This document shows positions 37,160 through 49,745 of a stretch of 64,000 bases of DNA, piece by piece. The DNA comes from Cephalopachus bancanus. Its lineage: Eukaryota > Chordata > Mammalia > Primates > Tarsiidae. The notes beneath the pieces are model-generated. The model did not search any database, was not told where the DNA came from, and was given only the letters and a program-made list of their open reading frames with translations. The stretch is taken from positions 8,621,501-8,685,500 of the forward strand of contig JAPVLO010000003.1 of assembly GCA_027257055.1 (NCBI GenBank), given 5' to 3'. How positions within the stretch are numbered: the first letter of the stretch is position 1; the number at the start of each line of letters is the position of its first letter. A program made the position numbers and the translations under genes.

Positions 37160-37330
37160 TGCTTTAAGAACCTACTATATATTGGATACTTTGCTTGCTT
37201 TGCATGAATTATCTCTATTCCTCACAACAACCCTGATTTAAAAAATATTCTCTTTGATCTTTTACATTAAGCTGAATCTCAAAGAGGATCATCAACTTAC
37301 TCTAGAGAACAAAAAATGAAATGACAAAAT
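37160..37330 (-). mobile_element. MIR SINE
   Basis: Antisense MIR order: 'taagaacctactatatattg', 'gaattatctctattcctcac', 'aacaaccctgatttaaaa' and 'aatctcaaagaggatcatca'. Confidence 0.65.
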
Positions 37331-37610
37331 AGTGTTTCTTGCACTAAAGCCCTAGCCTTTCCTATGTACCAAGCTGTTCTAAGTTAAAGAAGTGAACCAC
37401 ATGTATGATCCCAGGTCCTTGAAAGTTATGCCTCTGTGGGAGTGAGTAAATAAAAGACAGAAGATACATTCTGATGGCAAATACTAGCTAGCAAAGAGGG
37501 AACTTTTGATTGTGCTTTTAAAAAACCCTGGCAATAGTTCAAATTTATAACCTTTTCTGAGAAATGAGGAATATTTGACACAATATGAATTATTCAGTAA
37601 TGGTCACGAT

Positions 37611-37627
37611 TAAAATCTTCTACTATG
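37611..37627. repeat. Target-site duplication, left (composite L1)
   Basis: taaaatcttctactatg; matches 16 of 17 bases of 44445-44461. It borders the L1 5' end at 37628. Confidence 0.9.
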
Positions 37628-37702
37628 GGCTCCAGACAAGATGGCGATGGCATAGGTGGATTTGTGAGACTCTCCAAATGGACAAGAGAAAAATCTACAC
37701 AA

Positions 37703-38580
37703 ATGAAGAAAAACCAAAAGAAGAATATGGGTCTCACCCAGACCCCTGGGAGGGCAGACACTGAGGAAACTGACTTCAGAATGCAAACAATGAAGAGCCC
37801 CCAGAATGACTGGTCTCAAACTGCAAACCTAGATATCAAGACATTAATGGATAGATTAAAAAGAATTGAGGAGACTCAAGAAGAAACTAGAAAGGCGCTG
37901 ATATCTGAGATAACAGTAATAAAAAACACTGTGAATGAAATAAATAACAAACTGATAAGCATGGAAAGCAGAATTACCCAAGCAGAAGAAAGAATCTCAT
38001 AGCTTGAGGACCAAAATATAGAACTAACCCAAACTCTCAAAAACACAGAAAACAAGCTCAAAGAGACAGAAAAAAACTTTCAAGAGATGAGCGATTACTT
38101 CAGGACACCGAACTAAGAGTAATTCACCTTCCTGAGGCAGAAAGAGAGACAGAGACCACACTGGAACAAACCTTCCATGAGGTTATTCAAGAAAACCTCC
38201 CTTATCTAATCAATGATGCAAAAATTCAAACACAAGAGATTCAGAGAACCCCTGCAAGACAACAAATGAGAAGACCAACTCCTAGACACATAATAATTCA
38301 CCTAAACAAAGTAGGCATAAAAGAAAAAATCCTAAAGGTAGCAAGAGAAAAAGGCCAGATCACCTACCATGGAAAACCAATTAGAATAGCAGCAGATTTA
38401 TCTACAGAAACCCTGCAGGCTAGGAGAGCTTGGAGCCCTATCTTCAAAGTCCTAAATGATAAACAATTTCAACCAAGAATAACGTACCCAGCCAGATTAA
38501 GCTTCATCAGCAAGGGAGAATTAAAATCTTTCCCAGATATCCAATCCCTAAGAACTTACGTTGCCACCAAACCACCTTGA
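37703..38580 (+). pseudogene. L1 ORF1 remnant (RNA-binding chaperone)
   Basis: ORF1p coats L1 RNA and has a coiled coil, an RRM and a C-terminal domain. The coiled coil is visible as repeated blocks such as LKRIEETQEETRKALISEI, 'INNKLISMESRITQAEER' and 'NTENKLKETEKNF' (37850-38080). Frameshifts and stops follow, for example after 38000 and near 38110. The C-terminal domain resumes in frame at 38266-38580 with RPTPRHIIIHL, 'KGQITYHGKPIRIAADLSTE' and 'GELKSFPDIQSLRTYV'. Total length is close to that expected for a 330-residue protein. It cannot make a functional protein as it stands. Confidence 0.88.
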
Positions 38581-38741
38581 CATGAAACACTTAAGAAAGT
38601 ACTAAATACAGAAGAAAAGAAGAAAAAAAGAACAACGTTCTTCACAAGAGTACAGGAAAAAGAATAAAATACACATAAACCAACCCCAAAACCAAAAGAA
38701 AGACAATAAACCAAGTGGAAGAACAACTCTATAAGAACTCT

Positions 38742-41700
38742 ATGATAGGGATGAACTCTCACATTTCAATAATTAGCCTGAACGTGAATGCACTGAATGC
38801 ACCACTGAAAAGACATAGAATGGCAAAATGGATCAAATATCACCAAGCACCAATATACTGCCTTCAAGAGACCCGTCTCACTAGAAAGGACATGCACAGA
38901 CTCAAAATAAGAGGATGGGGAACAAATTTTCAGGCGAATGGAACACAAAAGAAAGGAGGAGTCGCAATCCTAATTTCAGACAAAATACCATTTAAGCTAT
39001 CAAAAATTAAAAAAGATATAGAGGGCCACTACATAATGATAAAAGGTTCACTCCATCAACAAGAAATATCTATCCTAAACATATATGCACCTAACATAGG
39101 TGCACCAACTTTTATAAAGCAACTCCTAAGAAAACTAAAGAAAGATATTGACTCTAACACCATCATAATTGGGGACTTTAATGCCCACTCACAACCCTAG
39201 ACAGATCATCAGGACAAAAAAATCAGCAATGAGATCTGGAACCTCAGTGCAACTCTTGACCAAATGGACTTAATTGATACCTACAGAACACTCCATCCAA
39301 AGACCACAGAATACACATTCTACTCATCACCACATGGAACGTATTCTAAGATCGACCACATAATTGGCCATAAATCAAGCATAAGCAAATTTAAAAGGAC
39401 CAAGATTTTACCATGCACCTTCTCGGACCACAGTGGAATAAAAATAAACATTAACACCAACAAGGTTCCCCCAAAACCCACAAAGACATGGACACTAAAC
39501 AGTATGATGCTAAACAAGTCCTGGGTCAATGATGAAATCAAAACAGAGATTAAAAGATGCCTGGAAACAAATGAAAATGAAGAAACATCTTACCAAAATC
39601 TCTGGGACACCATGAAAGCTGTAGTAAGAGGGGAATTTATATCCCTACAAACGGACATGAAGAAAATGGAAGGGGCACAAATTAACAGCCTAACAAGCCA
39701 CCTAAGGAAGCTGGAAAAGCAAGACCACAAAAAACCCTAATTTCAGCAGAAGAATCCAGATCACCAAAATTAAAGCCCAAATCCAGGACATAGAAGACAA
39801 AAAGACAATACAAAAAAATCAATGAAACAATAAGCTGGTTCTTCAAAAGGATAAACAAGATCGATGATCCCCTAGCTAGAATAACCAAGAAAAAGAAAGA
39901 AAAAACCCAAATAAGCACATCAGAAACACAAAAGATGAAGTCACATCTGACCCTGAAGAAATACAAAAGATCATTAGAGACTACTATGTACACTTGTATG
40001 GAAACAAACTTGAAAACCTCAAGGAAATGGAGGACTTTCTGTCATCCCACAACCTGCCTAGGTTGAAACAAGAAGAAATTGAGATCCTAAATAGACCAAT
40101 AACAATCAAGGAAATTGACTATGTAATAAGAAAACTACCTACAAAAAAAAAGCCCTGGACCAGATGGCTTTTCAGCAGAATTCTACAAGACATTTAAGGA
40201 GGAGCTGATTCCAATCCTACTGAAGGTATTTCAGGCGATTGAGAAAATAGAACCTCCCCCAAATCATTTTATGAAGCTAAAATCACATTGATACTCAAGC
40301 CAGGTAAAGATGCAACAAAGAAAGAGAACTCCAGGCCAATATCTTTGATGAACATAGATGCTAAAATTCTCAACAAGATCCTAGCAAACCAGATTCAACA
40401 ACACATCTCAAAAATCATCCATCATGACCAAGTAGGCTTCATCCCTGGGATGCAAGGCTGGTTCAACATTCTTAAAACCATAAATGTAATTAAATACATC
40501 TACAGATGTCAAAACAAAAACCACATGATTATATCATTAGATGCAGAAAAAACTTATGATAAAATCCAGCACCCCTTATTTGATAAAAACCATCAAACAT
40601 CTAAGCATACGGGGAACATAACCCAAGGTAGTAAAAGCCAACTACGAGAAACCCATAGTCAGCATACTCCTAAATGGACAAAAATTGGAACCATTTCCCC
40701 TGAAAACTGGAACAAGACAAAGATGCCCACTCTCACCCCTCCTGTTCAATATAGTATTGGAAGTCCTGGCTAGAGCAATCAGAGAAGAGACGGCAATCAG
40801 GGGTATCCAAATAGGAAAAGAGGAAGTCAAATTATCTCTCTTTGCAGATGACATGATCATGTACCTTGAAAACCCAAGAGAATCTGTCAAAAACCTCCTT
40901 ACACTGATAAAGGCCTTTGGCAATGTCTCAGGGTATAAAATAAATGTGTAAAAGACAATCGCATTTCTTTACACCATAATAAACAAACAGAAACCCAAAT
41001 AAAAACCACAATTCCATTCACAATAGGCACACAAAAAAATGAAATACCTTGGCATCTTTCTAACCAGAGATGTGAAAGACCTTTACAATGAAAACTACAA
41101 AACTCTGCTCAAAGAAATCAAAGATGACACAAACAAGTGGAAAAATATCCCATGCTCATGGATTGGAAGAATCAACATTGTGAAGATGTCCATCATACCT
41201 AAGGCAATCTACAGATTCAATGCAATACCTATCAAATTACCAGCAACATTCTTCTCAAACCTAGAAAAAACAACACAGGAATTTATATGGAAACACAAAT
41301 GACCAAGAATAGCCAGAACAATCCTCAGCAAAAAAAAAAAAAAAAAAACAATGGTATCACATTACCAGACTTCACACTTTACTATAAAGCTACAATCATC
41401 AAAACAGCTTGGTATTGGTATAGGAACAGGCATATAGATCAATGGAATAGAATTGAGATTTCAGAAGCAAAACCTCAATTTCTCAACCAACTCATCTTTG
41501 ACAAAACCTCCACCACCTACCACTGAGGAGAAGAGTACCTATTTAGTAAATGGTGCTGGGAAAACTGGCTGACCACATGCAGAAGAATGAAACAGGACCC
41601 CTATCTATCCCCATACACAAAAATTAACTCCAAATGGATCAGAGACCTAAATGTAAAACCTCAAACCATAAGAACCTTAGAAAATGAAGGACATACCCTC

Positions 41701-42561
41701 ATGGAAATTGGAACTGGCATCCAATTCCTGAACAAAACTTGAAACCCACAGGCCATAAGGGATGAGATAGACAAGTGGGACCTCATTAACTGACAAGCTT
41801 TTGCAAAGCCAAAGAAACCATCAAGAGAGCAGGGAGACAGCCTACAGACTGGGAAAAAGTATTTGCCAACTCCAGGTCTGACAAAGGCTTAACATCTTGG
41901 ATCTACAAGGAACTCAAACGTGCTGAAAAGAAAAAAACAAACAACCCCATTATAAAATGGGCAAAAGATATGAACAGATACTTCACAAAGGAAGACATCC
42001 GAGCAGCCAACAGACACATGAAGAAATGTTCAACCTCATTAATCATCAGGGAGATGCAAATAAAAACCACACTGAGATACCACCTAACTCTAGTCAGAAT
42101 GGCCATTATGAATAACTCAAAAAATAACAGTTGTTGGAGAGGGTGTGGCGAAAAGGGAACACTTCTACACTGTTGGTGGGAGTGTAAACTAGTGCAACCT
42201 CTGTGGATAGCTGTGTGGCAATTCCTAAAAACTCTAAACATCATCCTCTTATGACCCTGCAATCTCCCTACTGGGAATATACCCTGAAGAACTCAAATCA
42301 CTCTATAAAAAAGATACCTGCACATGAATGTTTATTGCAGCATTGTTCACAATAGCAAGAACATGGAACCAACCATGCTGTCCATCAAAAGAGGACTGGA
42401 TTTTAAAAATGTGGTACATATATTCGATGGAATACTATGCAGCCATAAAAAAGAACAAAATCATGAATTTCGCAGCAACCTGGATGGAACTAGAATCTAT
42501 AATACTGAGTGACCTTTCACAGAAACAAATATCTGAGTATCACATGTTCTCACTCATATAG
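38742..42561 (+). pseudogene. L1 ORF2 remnant (endonuclease and reverse transcriptase)
   Basis: Start chosen at ATG 38742 (MIGMNSHISI), the conserved ORF2 start, giving about 1273 codons, the usual ORF2 length. Endonuclease residues are visible in order: the Glu of CLQETRL (near 38870), GDFNAH (near 39180, Asp and Asn) and FSDHSGIK (near 39430, Asp-His). Reverse transcriptase: '[20 protein letters not shown]' (40300), '[16 protein letters not shown]' (40420), '[20 protein letters not shown]' (40720) and the catalytic '[12 protein letters not shown]' (40840). The C-terminal end is HMFSLI at 42561. Stops or frame breaks lie near 39200, 39740, 40200, 40600, 40950 and 41525, so it is inactive. 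Confidence 0.92.
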
Positions 42562-42780
42562 TGGACCTTGATCATCCAACACACTACCATAAGAAAATGA
42601 CTGACAGTGCTGGGAAACTATGCGGCAGGGAGGGGGATGGGACTAATGGTAGTAAACATCTGTCTGGGGATGGGGAGACACCCGTTATCAACAAGGGGAC
42701 CTGAATGAAGCATATCTGTATACCTAACCCTTAACTGTACCCCACAATATCATAATAAAAAATATTGATTAAAAAAAAAG

Positions 42781-44444
42781 AAAGTGAAAAATATTTCATG
42801 CTCATGGATAGGAAGAGTCAACATTGTTAAGATGTCCATCCTACCAAAGACAATCTACAGATTCAACACAATACTCATTAAATTACCAACATCATTCTTC
42901 TCAGATCTGGAAATGACAATACAGAAATTCATATGGAAACATAAATGACCACAAATAGTCAAAACAGTGCTTAGCAAAAGAAACAAAGTAGGAGGTATCA
43001 CACTTCCAGACTTTAAACTTTACTATAAGGCTACAACAATTAAAACAGACTGACATTAGTTCAAAAATAGGCATATGTACCAATGAAACAGGATAGAGAT
43101 TCCAGGAATCAAAACTTCAGTTTCTCAACCAACTCATCTTTGACAAAGCCTCCACCAACAACCACTGGGGAGAGGAGAACCCATTCAGTAAATGGTGTTG
43201 GGAAAACTAGCTGACCACATGCAGAAGATTGAAATAGGACCCATATTTATCACCATACACATCACCATACACAAAAATCAACTCTAAATGGATCAAAGAC
43301 CTAAATGTAAACCTCAAACTATAAGAACCTTAGAAAATGCGGGAGACATCCTTATGGAAATTGGAACTGATAACCAGTCCCTGATCAAAACCCCAAGTGC
43401 CCATGCCATAAGAGATAAGATAGACAAGTGAGATCTCATCAAACTGAATCTGCAAAGCAAAAGAAATCATTAAGAGAATGAGGAAACAGCCCACAGAATG
43501 GGGAAAAATATTTGCCAACTGTTTATCTGACAAAGGCCTAGCATACAGGATCTATGAGGAGCTCAAATGTGCCAAAAGGAAAAAACAGGCAGCCCCATTA
43601 AAAAGTAGGCAAAAGACATGAATAGACACTTCTCAAAAGAAGATATATGGGCAGCCAACAGACACATGAAAAAGTGCTCAGCCTCACTAATCATTAGAGA
43701 AATGCAAATCAAAACCACACTGAGATACCACCAAGCCCCAGCAAGAATGGCCATCATTAGTAAAACAACAACAGATGCTGGCCAGGATGAAGAGAAAAAG
43801 GAGCGCTTCTGCACTGCTGTTGGGAGTGCAAACTAGTGTAACCCTTTGGAAAACAGTGTGGTCATTTCTAAAAGAACTAGACATTGACCTTCCATATGAT
43901 CCAGCAATCCCCCTACTGGGAATATACCCAGAGGAACTCAAATCATTCTATAAAAAAGATACCAGCACACACTTGTTTATTGCAGCACTATTCACAATAG
44001 CAAAAACTGGAACAATCGTGCTGCCCATAAAAACTGGACTGGATTTTTAAAATGTGGTATATATACACAATGGTATATCATGCAGCCATAAAGAAGGACA
44101 AGCATTTGGACTCTGCAGCAGCTTGGATGGATTTAGAATCTACCAAACTCAGTGATATAACACAGAAACAAAGAACAGAGTACCACGTGTGCTCACTCAT
44201 AAGTGGATCCTGAACATTTACCATAATACTATAAGAAAGGGATTGGCAGTAGCGGCATACTGCCAGAGCGGGGGTGGCGGCGGGGGTGGGAGGAACACAG
44301 TATCAATAAGGTACCTGATCTCAAAGCAGGCAAAGTGGGAACCAAAGGGAGGCCCAAACTCTACCTGTAAGATGACCACTTGTTTACCTAATCCTGAACT
44401 GTACCCCACATCTTTAAAATAAAATACTTTAAAAAAATAAAAAG
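42781..44444 (+). mobile_element. LINE-1 3' part (3' member of a composite)
   Basis: Begins abruptly after the A tail of the previous L1 at 'gaaagtgaaaaatatttcat', corresponding to ORF2 position 41138 of its neighbour. It runs through the ORF2 C-terminus and a different, older-type 3' UTR (tacctaatcctgaactgtac) to an A-rich tail. Its 3' UTR matches the L1 at 61435-61765 rather than its neighbour. A G-rich tract at 44267-44292 could form a G-quadruplex. Confidence 0.88.
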
Positions 44445-44461
44445 TAAAATCTGCTACTATG
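44445..44461. repeat. Target-site duplication, right (composite L1)
   Basis: taaaatctgctactatg; differs from the left copy at one position. Confidence 0.9.
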
Positions 44462-45838
44462 AAGCAAGTTATACAATCAGTTTTACTATAATGAAACTGA
44501 CCATGTTTCCTAACACCATCATACACTGCTAACCATTCATCTCTCACTTGGAAAATAGGGTAGTTGTGAACAGGGATTATAAAGCATCACTCAGATAGAG
44601 CCTTCAGTGGACTTCTGAATGGTAAAGATGTCTTTATATGATGAAGCTAACTTTCCAAAAGAAAAAGTATTTTTTTAAAGCAAATGGACCTTCATGTTCT
44701 ATGAGGAATATCTACCTTTGATGTTTTTCCTTTAATCGGTGATGAACACTAAAAGACTCACCAAAGCACTCATGCTCCTATCTTTTTTGGGCTCTACAGC
44801 AAGTACAACTTGATCTCGTTCATATTATGAAACTCTCCTTCAATCTAAAGGAGAAACTGCCAACATTATCCATTAACATTTGCTTCATTGAAATTAACCA
44901 GCCTGACTGCTTTCATAACACGTTTGGGAGAAGAGTAAAGTTCCCAGGACAGTGTAGACAAGAACATGTTTTTTTCTTGTTTGGATAACACTACAATTAG
45001 ACCATACAAACTACTGACTATAATTGGATCTATGGGACACTGTCCCTGGAGTTTTAGAATTTGTAATACTGTACAACTAGTTTTCTAACCTTAATTTGCT
45101 GCATGAATTGGAAACTTCAAAAACAAGTAACTCAAGTTTCCTTACAATGCCAATGGCTTGTTCTTTGGAGGATGTTTCTATAACTAGTACATTAGGACAA
45201 GTACAGTAATATGAAAGAAATCTACCATGTATCACCCACCATTTGAATGTCCTGTCACCATTTTCCTGGGTTTGAGAAGGAAATTCTGGGCTTGAGTATA
45301 AATGTTCAAGGCTCTGTTAATTTGTGGCTGCAGAAATTTATAAGTTTTAAAAAAATTATTGAGTTTTCCAAAATATTTTGGACATACTTCTGAGTGGAAG
45401 AAGAAACTTTGAACTTGGAACACAGAATAGTTCCTAAGTAAGAAGACCATGCTGAGCCAAGAGAATCATTTCTAGAGGTAATTAGATATGTAATAATAGA
45501 TCAGTTAAGGTGTGACTTTGGAAAAGAAAGCAAAATATTGTTTTATTTTTCTTATTCTCTCTTGACGTTTACGTAGTAAATCCGCCTCCCACCCAACATT
45601 GGCAAAAGTAACATTTTGAGGCTTTATCTTTTGACTTCCTGCTTAAGTTTTCTTTATTAATGACAGATTCCTTCAAACATATATTATTATCACTAACTTA
45701 AAGAAGCATTTAAGAACAGACCACAAGTTCATATAAAGATAACATGCCAGATATGTGAAGGGGGGATCCTTTGGCTTATATATAATATGTGATGTTAATC
45801 CATCTATATATATACACAGATGACTATAACATAATAAA
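44462..45838. other. Intergenic, upstream of the olfactory receptor
   Basis: No repeat recognised. It may hold the 5' non-coding exon and promoter expected for olfactory receptor genes. AT-rich TATA-like words occur near 45775-45785 and 45805-45815, but I cannot assign a start site. Confidence 0.4.
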
Positions 45839-46799
45839 ATGTTCCAGGCAAATTGGACATCTGTAACAGTTTTTTTCTTCCTGGGATTTTCCCACTACCC
45901 CAAACTTGAAGTCATCATATTTGTGCTGTGCTTGCTGATGTATCTGATTACCTTGCTAGGCAATGTTATTCTGATCTTCATCAGCATCCTGGATTCCCAT
46001 CTTCATAGCCCCATGTACTTCTTCCTCAGCAACCTCTCCTTTCTGGACATCCTGTACACCTCTTCTGCTCTCACTCCAATGCTGGCAAACTTTGTTTCAG
46101 GGAAAAACACCATTTCATTCTCAGGATGTGCCACTCAGATGTACTTCTCACTTGCCATGGGCTCCACTGAGTGTGTGCTCCTCTTCATGATGGCATATGA
46201 CCGGTATGTGGCCATCTGTAACCCCCTGAGATACCCCAGCATCATGAACAGGAGGGTCTGTGTTCAAACTGCAGCTGGCTCCTGGGTGACAGGCTGTCTC
46301 GCTGCCCTGGTGGAAGCAATGTCTGTGCTGCCACTGTCTCTCTGTGGTAATAACACCATCAATCATTTCACTTGTGAAATTCTGGCTATCTTGAAATTAG
46401 TTTGCGTGGATACCTCCATGGTGCAGTTAATCATGCTGGTGATCAGTATACTTCTTCTTCCCATGCCAATGCTTCTCATTTGTATCTCTTATGCCTTTAT
46501 CCTCGCCAACATCCTGAGAATCAGCTCAGTGGATGGACGAAGCAAAGCCTTTTCTACGTGTGCAGCCCACCTGACTGTGGTGGTTTTGTTCTATGGGAAC
46601 AGCTCTCTCCATGTACCTGAAGCCTTCAGCTGTAGATTCACAGGAAATAGATAAATTTATGGCTTTGGTATATGCTGGATTCACCCCTATGTTGAATCCT
46701 ATCATCTATAGTCTACGAAATAAAGAGGTGAAAGTGGCTGTAAAAAAATTGCTGATTAGAAATCCGTTTAATACTCTCTTAATTCCTATTCTCAAATAA
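45839..46799 (+). pseudogene. OR13F1: Olfactory receptor OR13F1, single-base frameshift
   Basis: Class II odorant receptor, a seven-helix G-protein-coupled receptor of olfactory neurons. ATG at 45839 and TAA at 46797-46799 bound one intronless reading of 319 codons plus one extra base, the normal length. Family motifs in order: N-glycosylation site NWT (residues 5-7), HSPMYFFLSNLSFLDI (helix 2), MAYDRYVAICNPLRY (end of helix 3), the Cys-rich second loop with CEILAILKLVC, KAFSTCAAHL (helix 6) and PMLNPIIYSLRN (helix 7). Its residues match what I recall of human OR13F1 far better than OR13C or OR13D. One extra base at about 46595-46599 (ctatgggaacagc, where the family has ctatgggacagc) shifts the frame after FYG in helix 6; a stop follows at about 46652. 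The remainder is open and conserved in the other frame. Recent pseudogene, or a sequencing error. Confidence 0.93.
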
Positions 46800-48454
46800 T
46801 GTTGGAACAAGCAAAACTCATCTAGATAATCTCCAACATTATCCAGAAGACTGCATAGGAGTTAACTCAAACCAAAACCATAGAAGGTATTTATTTTTAA
46901 TAAGAGCTCACATTATATCCTCTATCTTGATTTGCCTTGTAAGAAAGACTTTCAGATTAATGAATTATCTATGTGGAATTAATGACATTTCCAGGAAAGC
47001 AATGACCATGTATATAATATTAAATTAACATCCATTTTAATATTTTTGGCTTTATATTTGACTCACTACAGCATTTTAGTGTCCAACTATGGCCTAATCA
47101 TGGCAATACCTAATATATCAAACATGTAAAATTTTGAAACTAGTACATTTTGAGATAATTTAGTCTAAATAATTTGCATTGCCCCTGAGTTTAAGGAAAA
47201 ATGGTTATTTTTAAATGTGTGGATACAATTCAAGTCATGTATACACATAAATTAAGGTGTATATGTATGCAAGTGTATATAGATAGAGTGTGTATATATA
47301 TAAAATGTGTGTGTGTATAATTTGTGAAACCAAAACACCACTGATTTTGGAATTCTTCCTAGCTTCCATAATGGAAAAGATATGGTTTTAGATTTAATGA
47401 AACATATTATGATTTTTTAAATTTGGAATATGCATGTGGGGGATGAATAATATCTTTGTTTATGCAAATATGTCATAACAAGCATTGACATAGTTGTAAT
47501 CCTATGTATGAAGTGAAATCAATGCATTACATTTGGGAGATCTTGAAGTGTTTCTGGATATAAAATCAGAATACTCTTATACTTCAATTGTCTCAGGAAA
47601 TTTGTCAACACACTCACCATCCACATAATTATTTTTCTTAAAGCATACTAAATTGACTAACTAAGGCTGAAGAAGTGACTACCTTGCAAAAGAAATTATA
47701 TATGAATGTAGACACATATTGTAGAAAAATATTTATGAGTGTATTTAATATATATGAGCAAAATTACATAAATTAATTTCACCAGTGTTGCATTTTGAAG
47801 CACTTTGTCTTTTCTCCTCTCACTGGAGTGGAGAATAGTGAAGCCAGCATGCACATATTACTTTCTCTTTATTAGAGAAGCTTCCTTGGATTTATGTGAA
47901 TGATGGCTTTATCCTATGGAGAAGGTACCTCTTGCTAAACAGATATAATGTCCCTAAGCCTTAGGCTTAAGGAGGGTGAGACAAATTACAGATGAATATT
48001 ACAAGAAGTCCAAGCCTAAGCAAGACAGAGCTTGCAAGAAATGATCCAATTTTAGGTGAATGAATTAAGGATGGAACCACATAGGAGGAAAACATTCAAC
48101 CTAGGAACTGTACTGGTCATCTTAATCCTTAGCATATGTCAGAAAAAAATTTTTCCCCCTTGGGTATCAGATGCCCAGTTTTATTCACTCAAATCTCTCC
48201 AAAGGCAGGGACAGGAAATTTATATTGTGAATCAAAGCATCATATTTTAAAAACTTTTCATCCTTTACTTAAGTACTTCTTGATCAGACAATAGTGACTG
48301 TGGTGTGAAGCTCTTATTTAGTTGAAGAAGAAAAGGAGTGTTAAACTTATTACCTATCACTCTGTAGCTCAAACATAAAACTAGGAGTTGAAATTATGAA
48401 TGTGAATAATATTGTTCAGGAAATATCTATAAAATCAACAGATGAAAATTTTAA
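46800..48454. other. Intergenic, 3' of the olfactory receptor
   Basis: No gene recognised. Includes a TA/TG-rich simple stretch at about 47265-47325. A polyadenylation signal for the receptor is not obvious. Confidence 0.45.
47265..47325. repeat. TA/TG simple repeat
   Basis: Alternating tgtatatag, gtgtgtatatatataa and tgtgtgtgtgta tracts, typical of a variable dinucleotide repeat. Confidence 0.75.
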
Positions 48455-48800
48455 TGAAATCTTTAGTTTATCCAGCTTATCAGTTTTTTGTTTTAATTTA
48501 TTTTGTTTTAATTTTTACTTTTTTCATGTCTTTAATTTTGTATCTAGAGAGTCATTGTCAAATTCAAAGTCATATAGAATTTCTCCTTTGTTATTTTCTA
48601 TGACTTTTATAGTTTTGTATTTTACATTTAGGTCTATGATACTTTTGAGTTAATTGTTGTGATGTGAAAAGCGTAAGAGCTGTGTTAGATTCGTTTCTTT
48701 GCATGTGGATATTCAGTTGTTACAGCATCATTTGTTGAAAAAGCTATCTTTATTCCATTGTATTGACTTTTCTCCTTTGTCAAAATTTTGTTAAAATTTC
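48455..48800 (-). mobile_element. LINE-1 ORF2 fragment, antisense
   Basis: Shows 'aagtcatatagaatttctcc', 'acatttaggtctatgatact', 'tttgcatgtggatattcagt' and 'catcatttgttgaaaaagct', the antisense of the L1 ORF2 C-terminal half. Confidence 0.8.
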
Positions 48801-49324
48801 TGTTCTGCAAAATACACTGTCAATAAAACATTTGCAAAAAATAAAAAAACAAACCTGTTACCACTCAATTTCTACATCAATTTACAAAAACACTAATTCC
48901 AGGTAATCAAAAACATTGAAAGTACACAAATCCATACTATTTGTTTATATGGTTGAAAAGCAACTTGTAAACAGTATTGAAATTAAGTTTTGTTTCATCA
49001 GCTCCAGTGTACATTTAGTGTCTTCTTCAAAGTCTTTATTTATCACCGTTTTAAGGGATGTAATGAGCCAGGAATTACTTGTTGGATAGTCCAAGAAGCC
49101 GACTAGAGGCAAAATCCAGTGAAATGGCCTTTTCTACCTATTAGATCATCACAAGCCTAGAAAGGGTCCTCAGATATCTTTGAGAGTCATCTTGTTCAAA
49201 CAACTGGAGCCAGGATGAAGTTAACTTCTGAATATCTCAAATATGTCTTGTTGCTGTCTCCCCAGGATGAAACTACATACGTAATCCTGAACTGTGATCT
49301 GATTGCTTCTTCATTATTTTATAT
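48801..49324. other. No gene recognised
   Basis: AT-rich at first, then about 250 bp of balanced composition with no identifiable frame. Confidence 0.45.
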
Positions 49325-49745
49325 CCTCCACTGCTACAAGTTTTTAAATATTATATTTGATTAACATAATTGTATACATTTATGGGATACTATGTGATGC
49401 TTTGCTCTGTGAATACAATGTGAAATTATTAAATCAAGCTGATTAACATATCTATCATCTCACTTGTCTATAACTTTTTATAGTGAGACTTTTGTATTTT
49501 ACTTTCATAATTGCTTTGAAATATACAATAACTTACTATTGACTATAGTTACTTTGCTATGCAATAGATCTCAAAACCTACCTGTGTATCTGAAACTTTG
49601 TACCTTTTAATCACCAATTCCTCATTTTCTTCCTTCCCACCTCTTCACCACCCACCTCTGGTAACCAACATTCTGCTTTCAACTTTTATTAATTCAGCTT
49701 TTAAATATTCCACATATAAACTACTAGACTCTTTATCAAGAGAAG
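49325..49745 (-). mobile_element. L1M-type 3' UTR, antisense
   Basis: The blocks 'tatacatttatgggatacta', 'aaatcaagctgattaacata', 'ttgactatagttactttgct' and 'gaaactttgtaccttttaat' are the reverse complement of an old L1M 3' UTR. Confidence 0.75.

Larger units (their letters stand above)
37628..42780 (+). mobile_element. Near-full-length LINE-1 (5' member of a composite)
   Basis: Contains a very short 5' leader (ggctccagacaagatggcga), ORF1 remnants, a nearly full-length ORF2 remnant, a 3' UTR with a G-rich tract (ggcagggagggggatggg) and an A tail at 42771-42780. Its 3' UTR type matches the antisense L1 at 59410-60435. It joins directly to a second L1 part at 42781, and one target-site duplication encloses both. 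Confidence 0.92.

Noticed and set aside
44267..44292. G-rich tract as a novel G-quadruplex element
   Set aside because: G-rich tracts are a usual feature of L1 3' UTRs; expected here.
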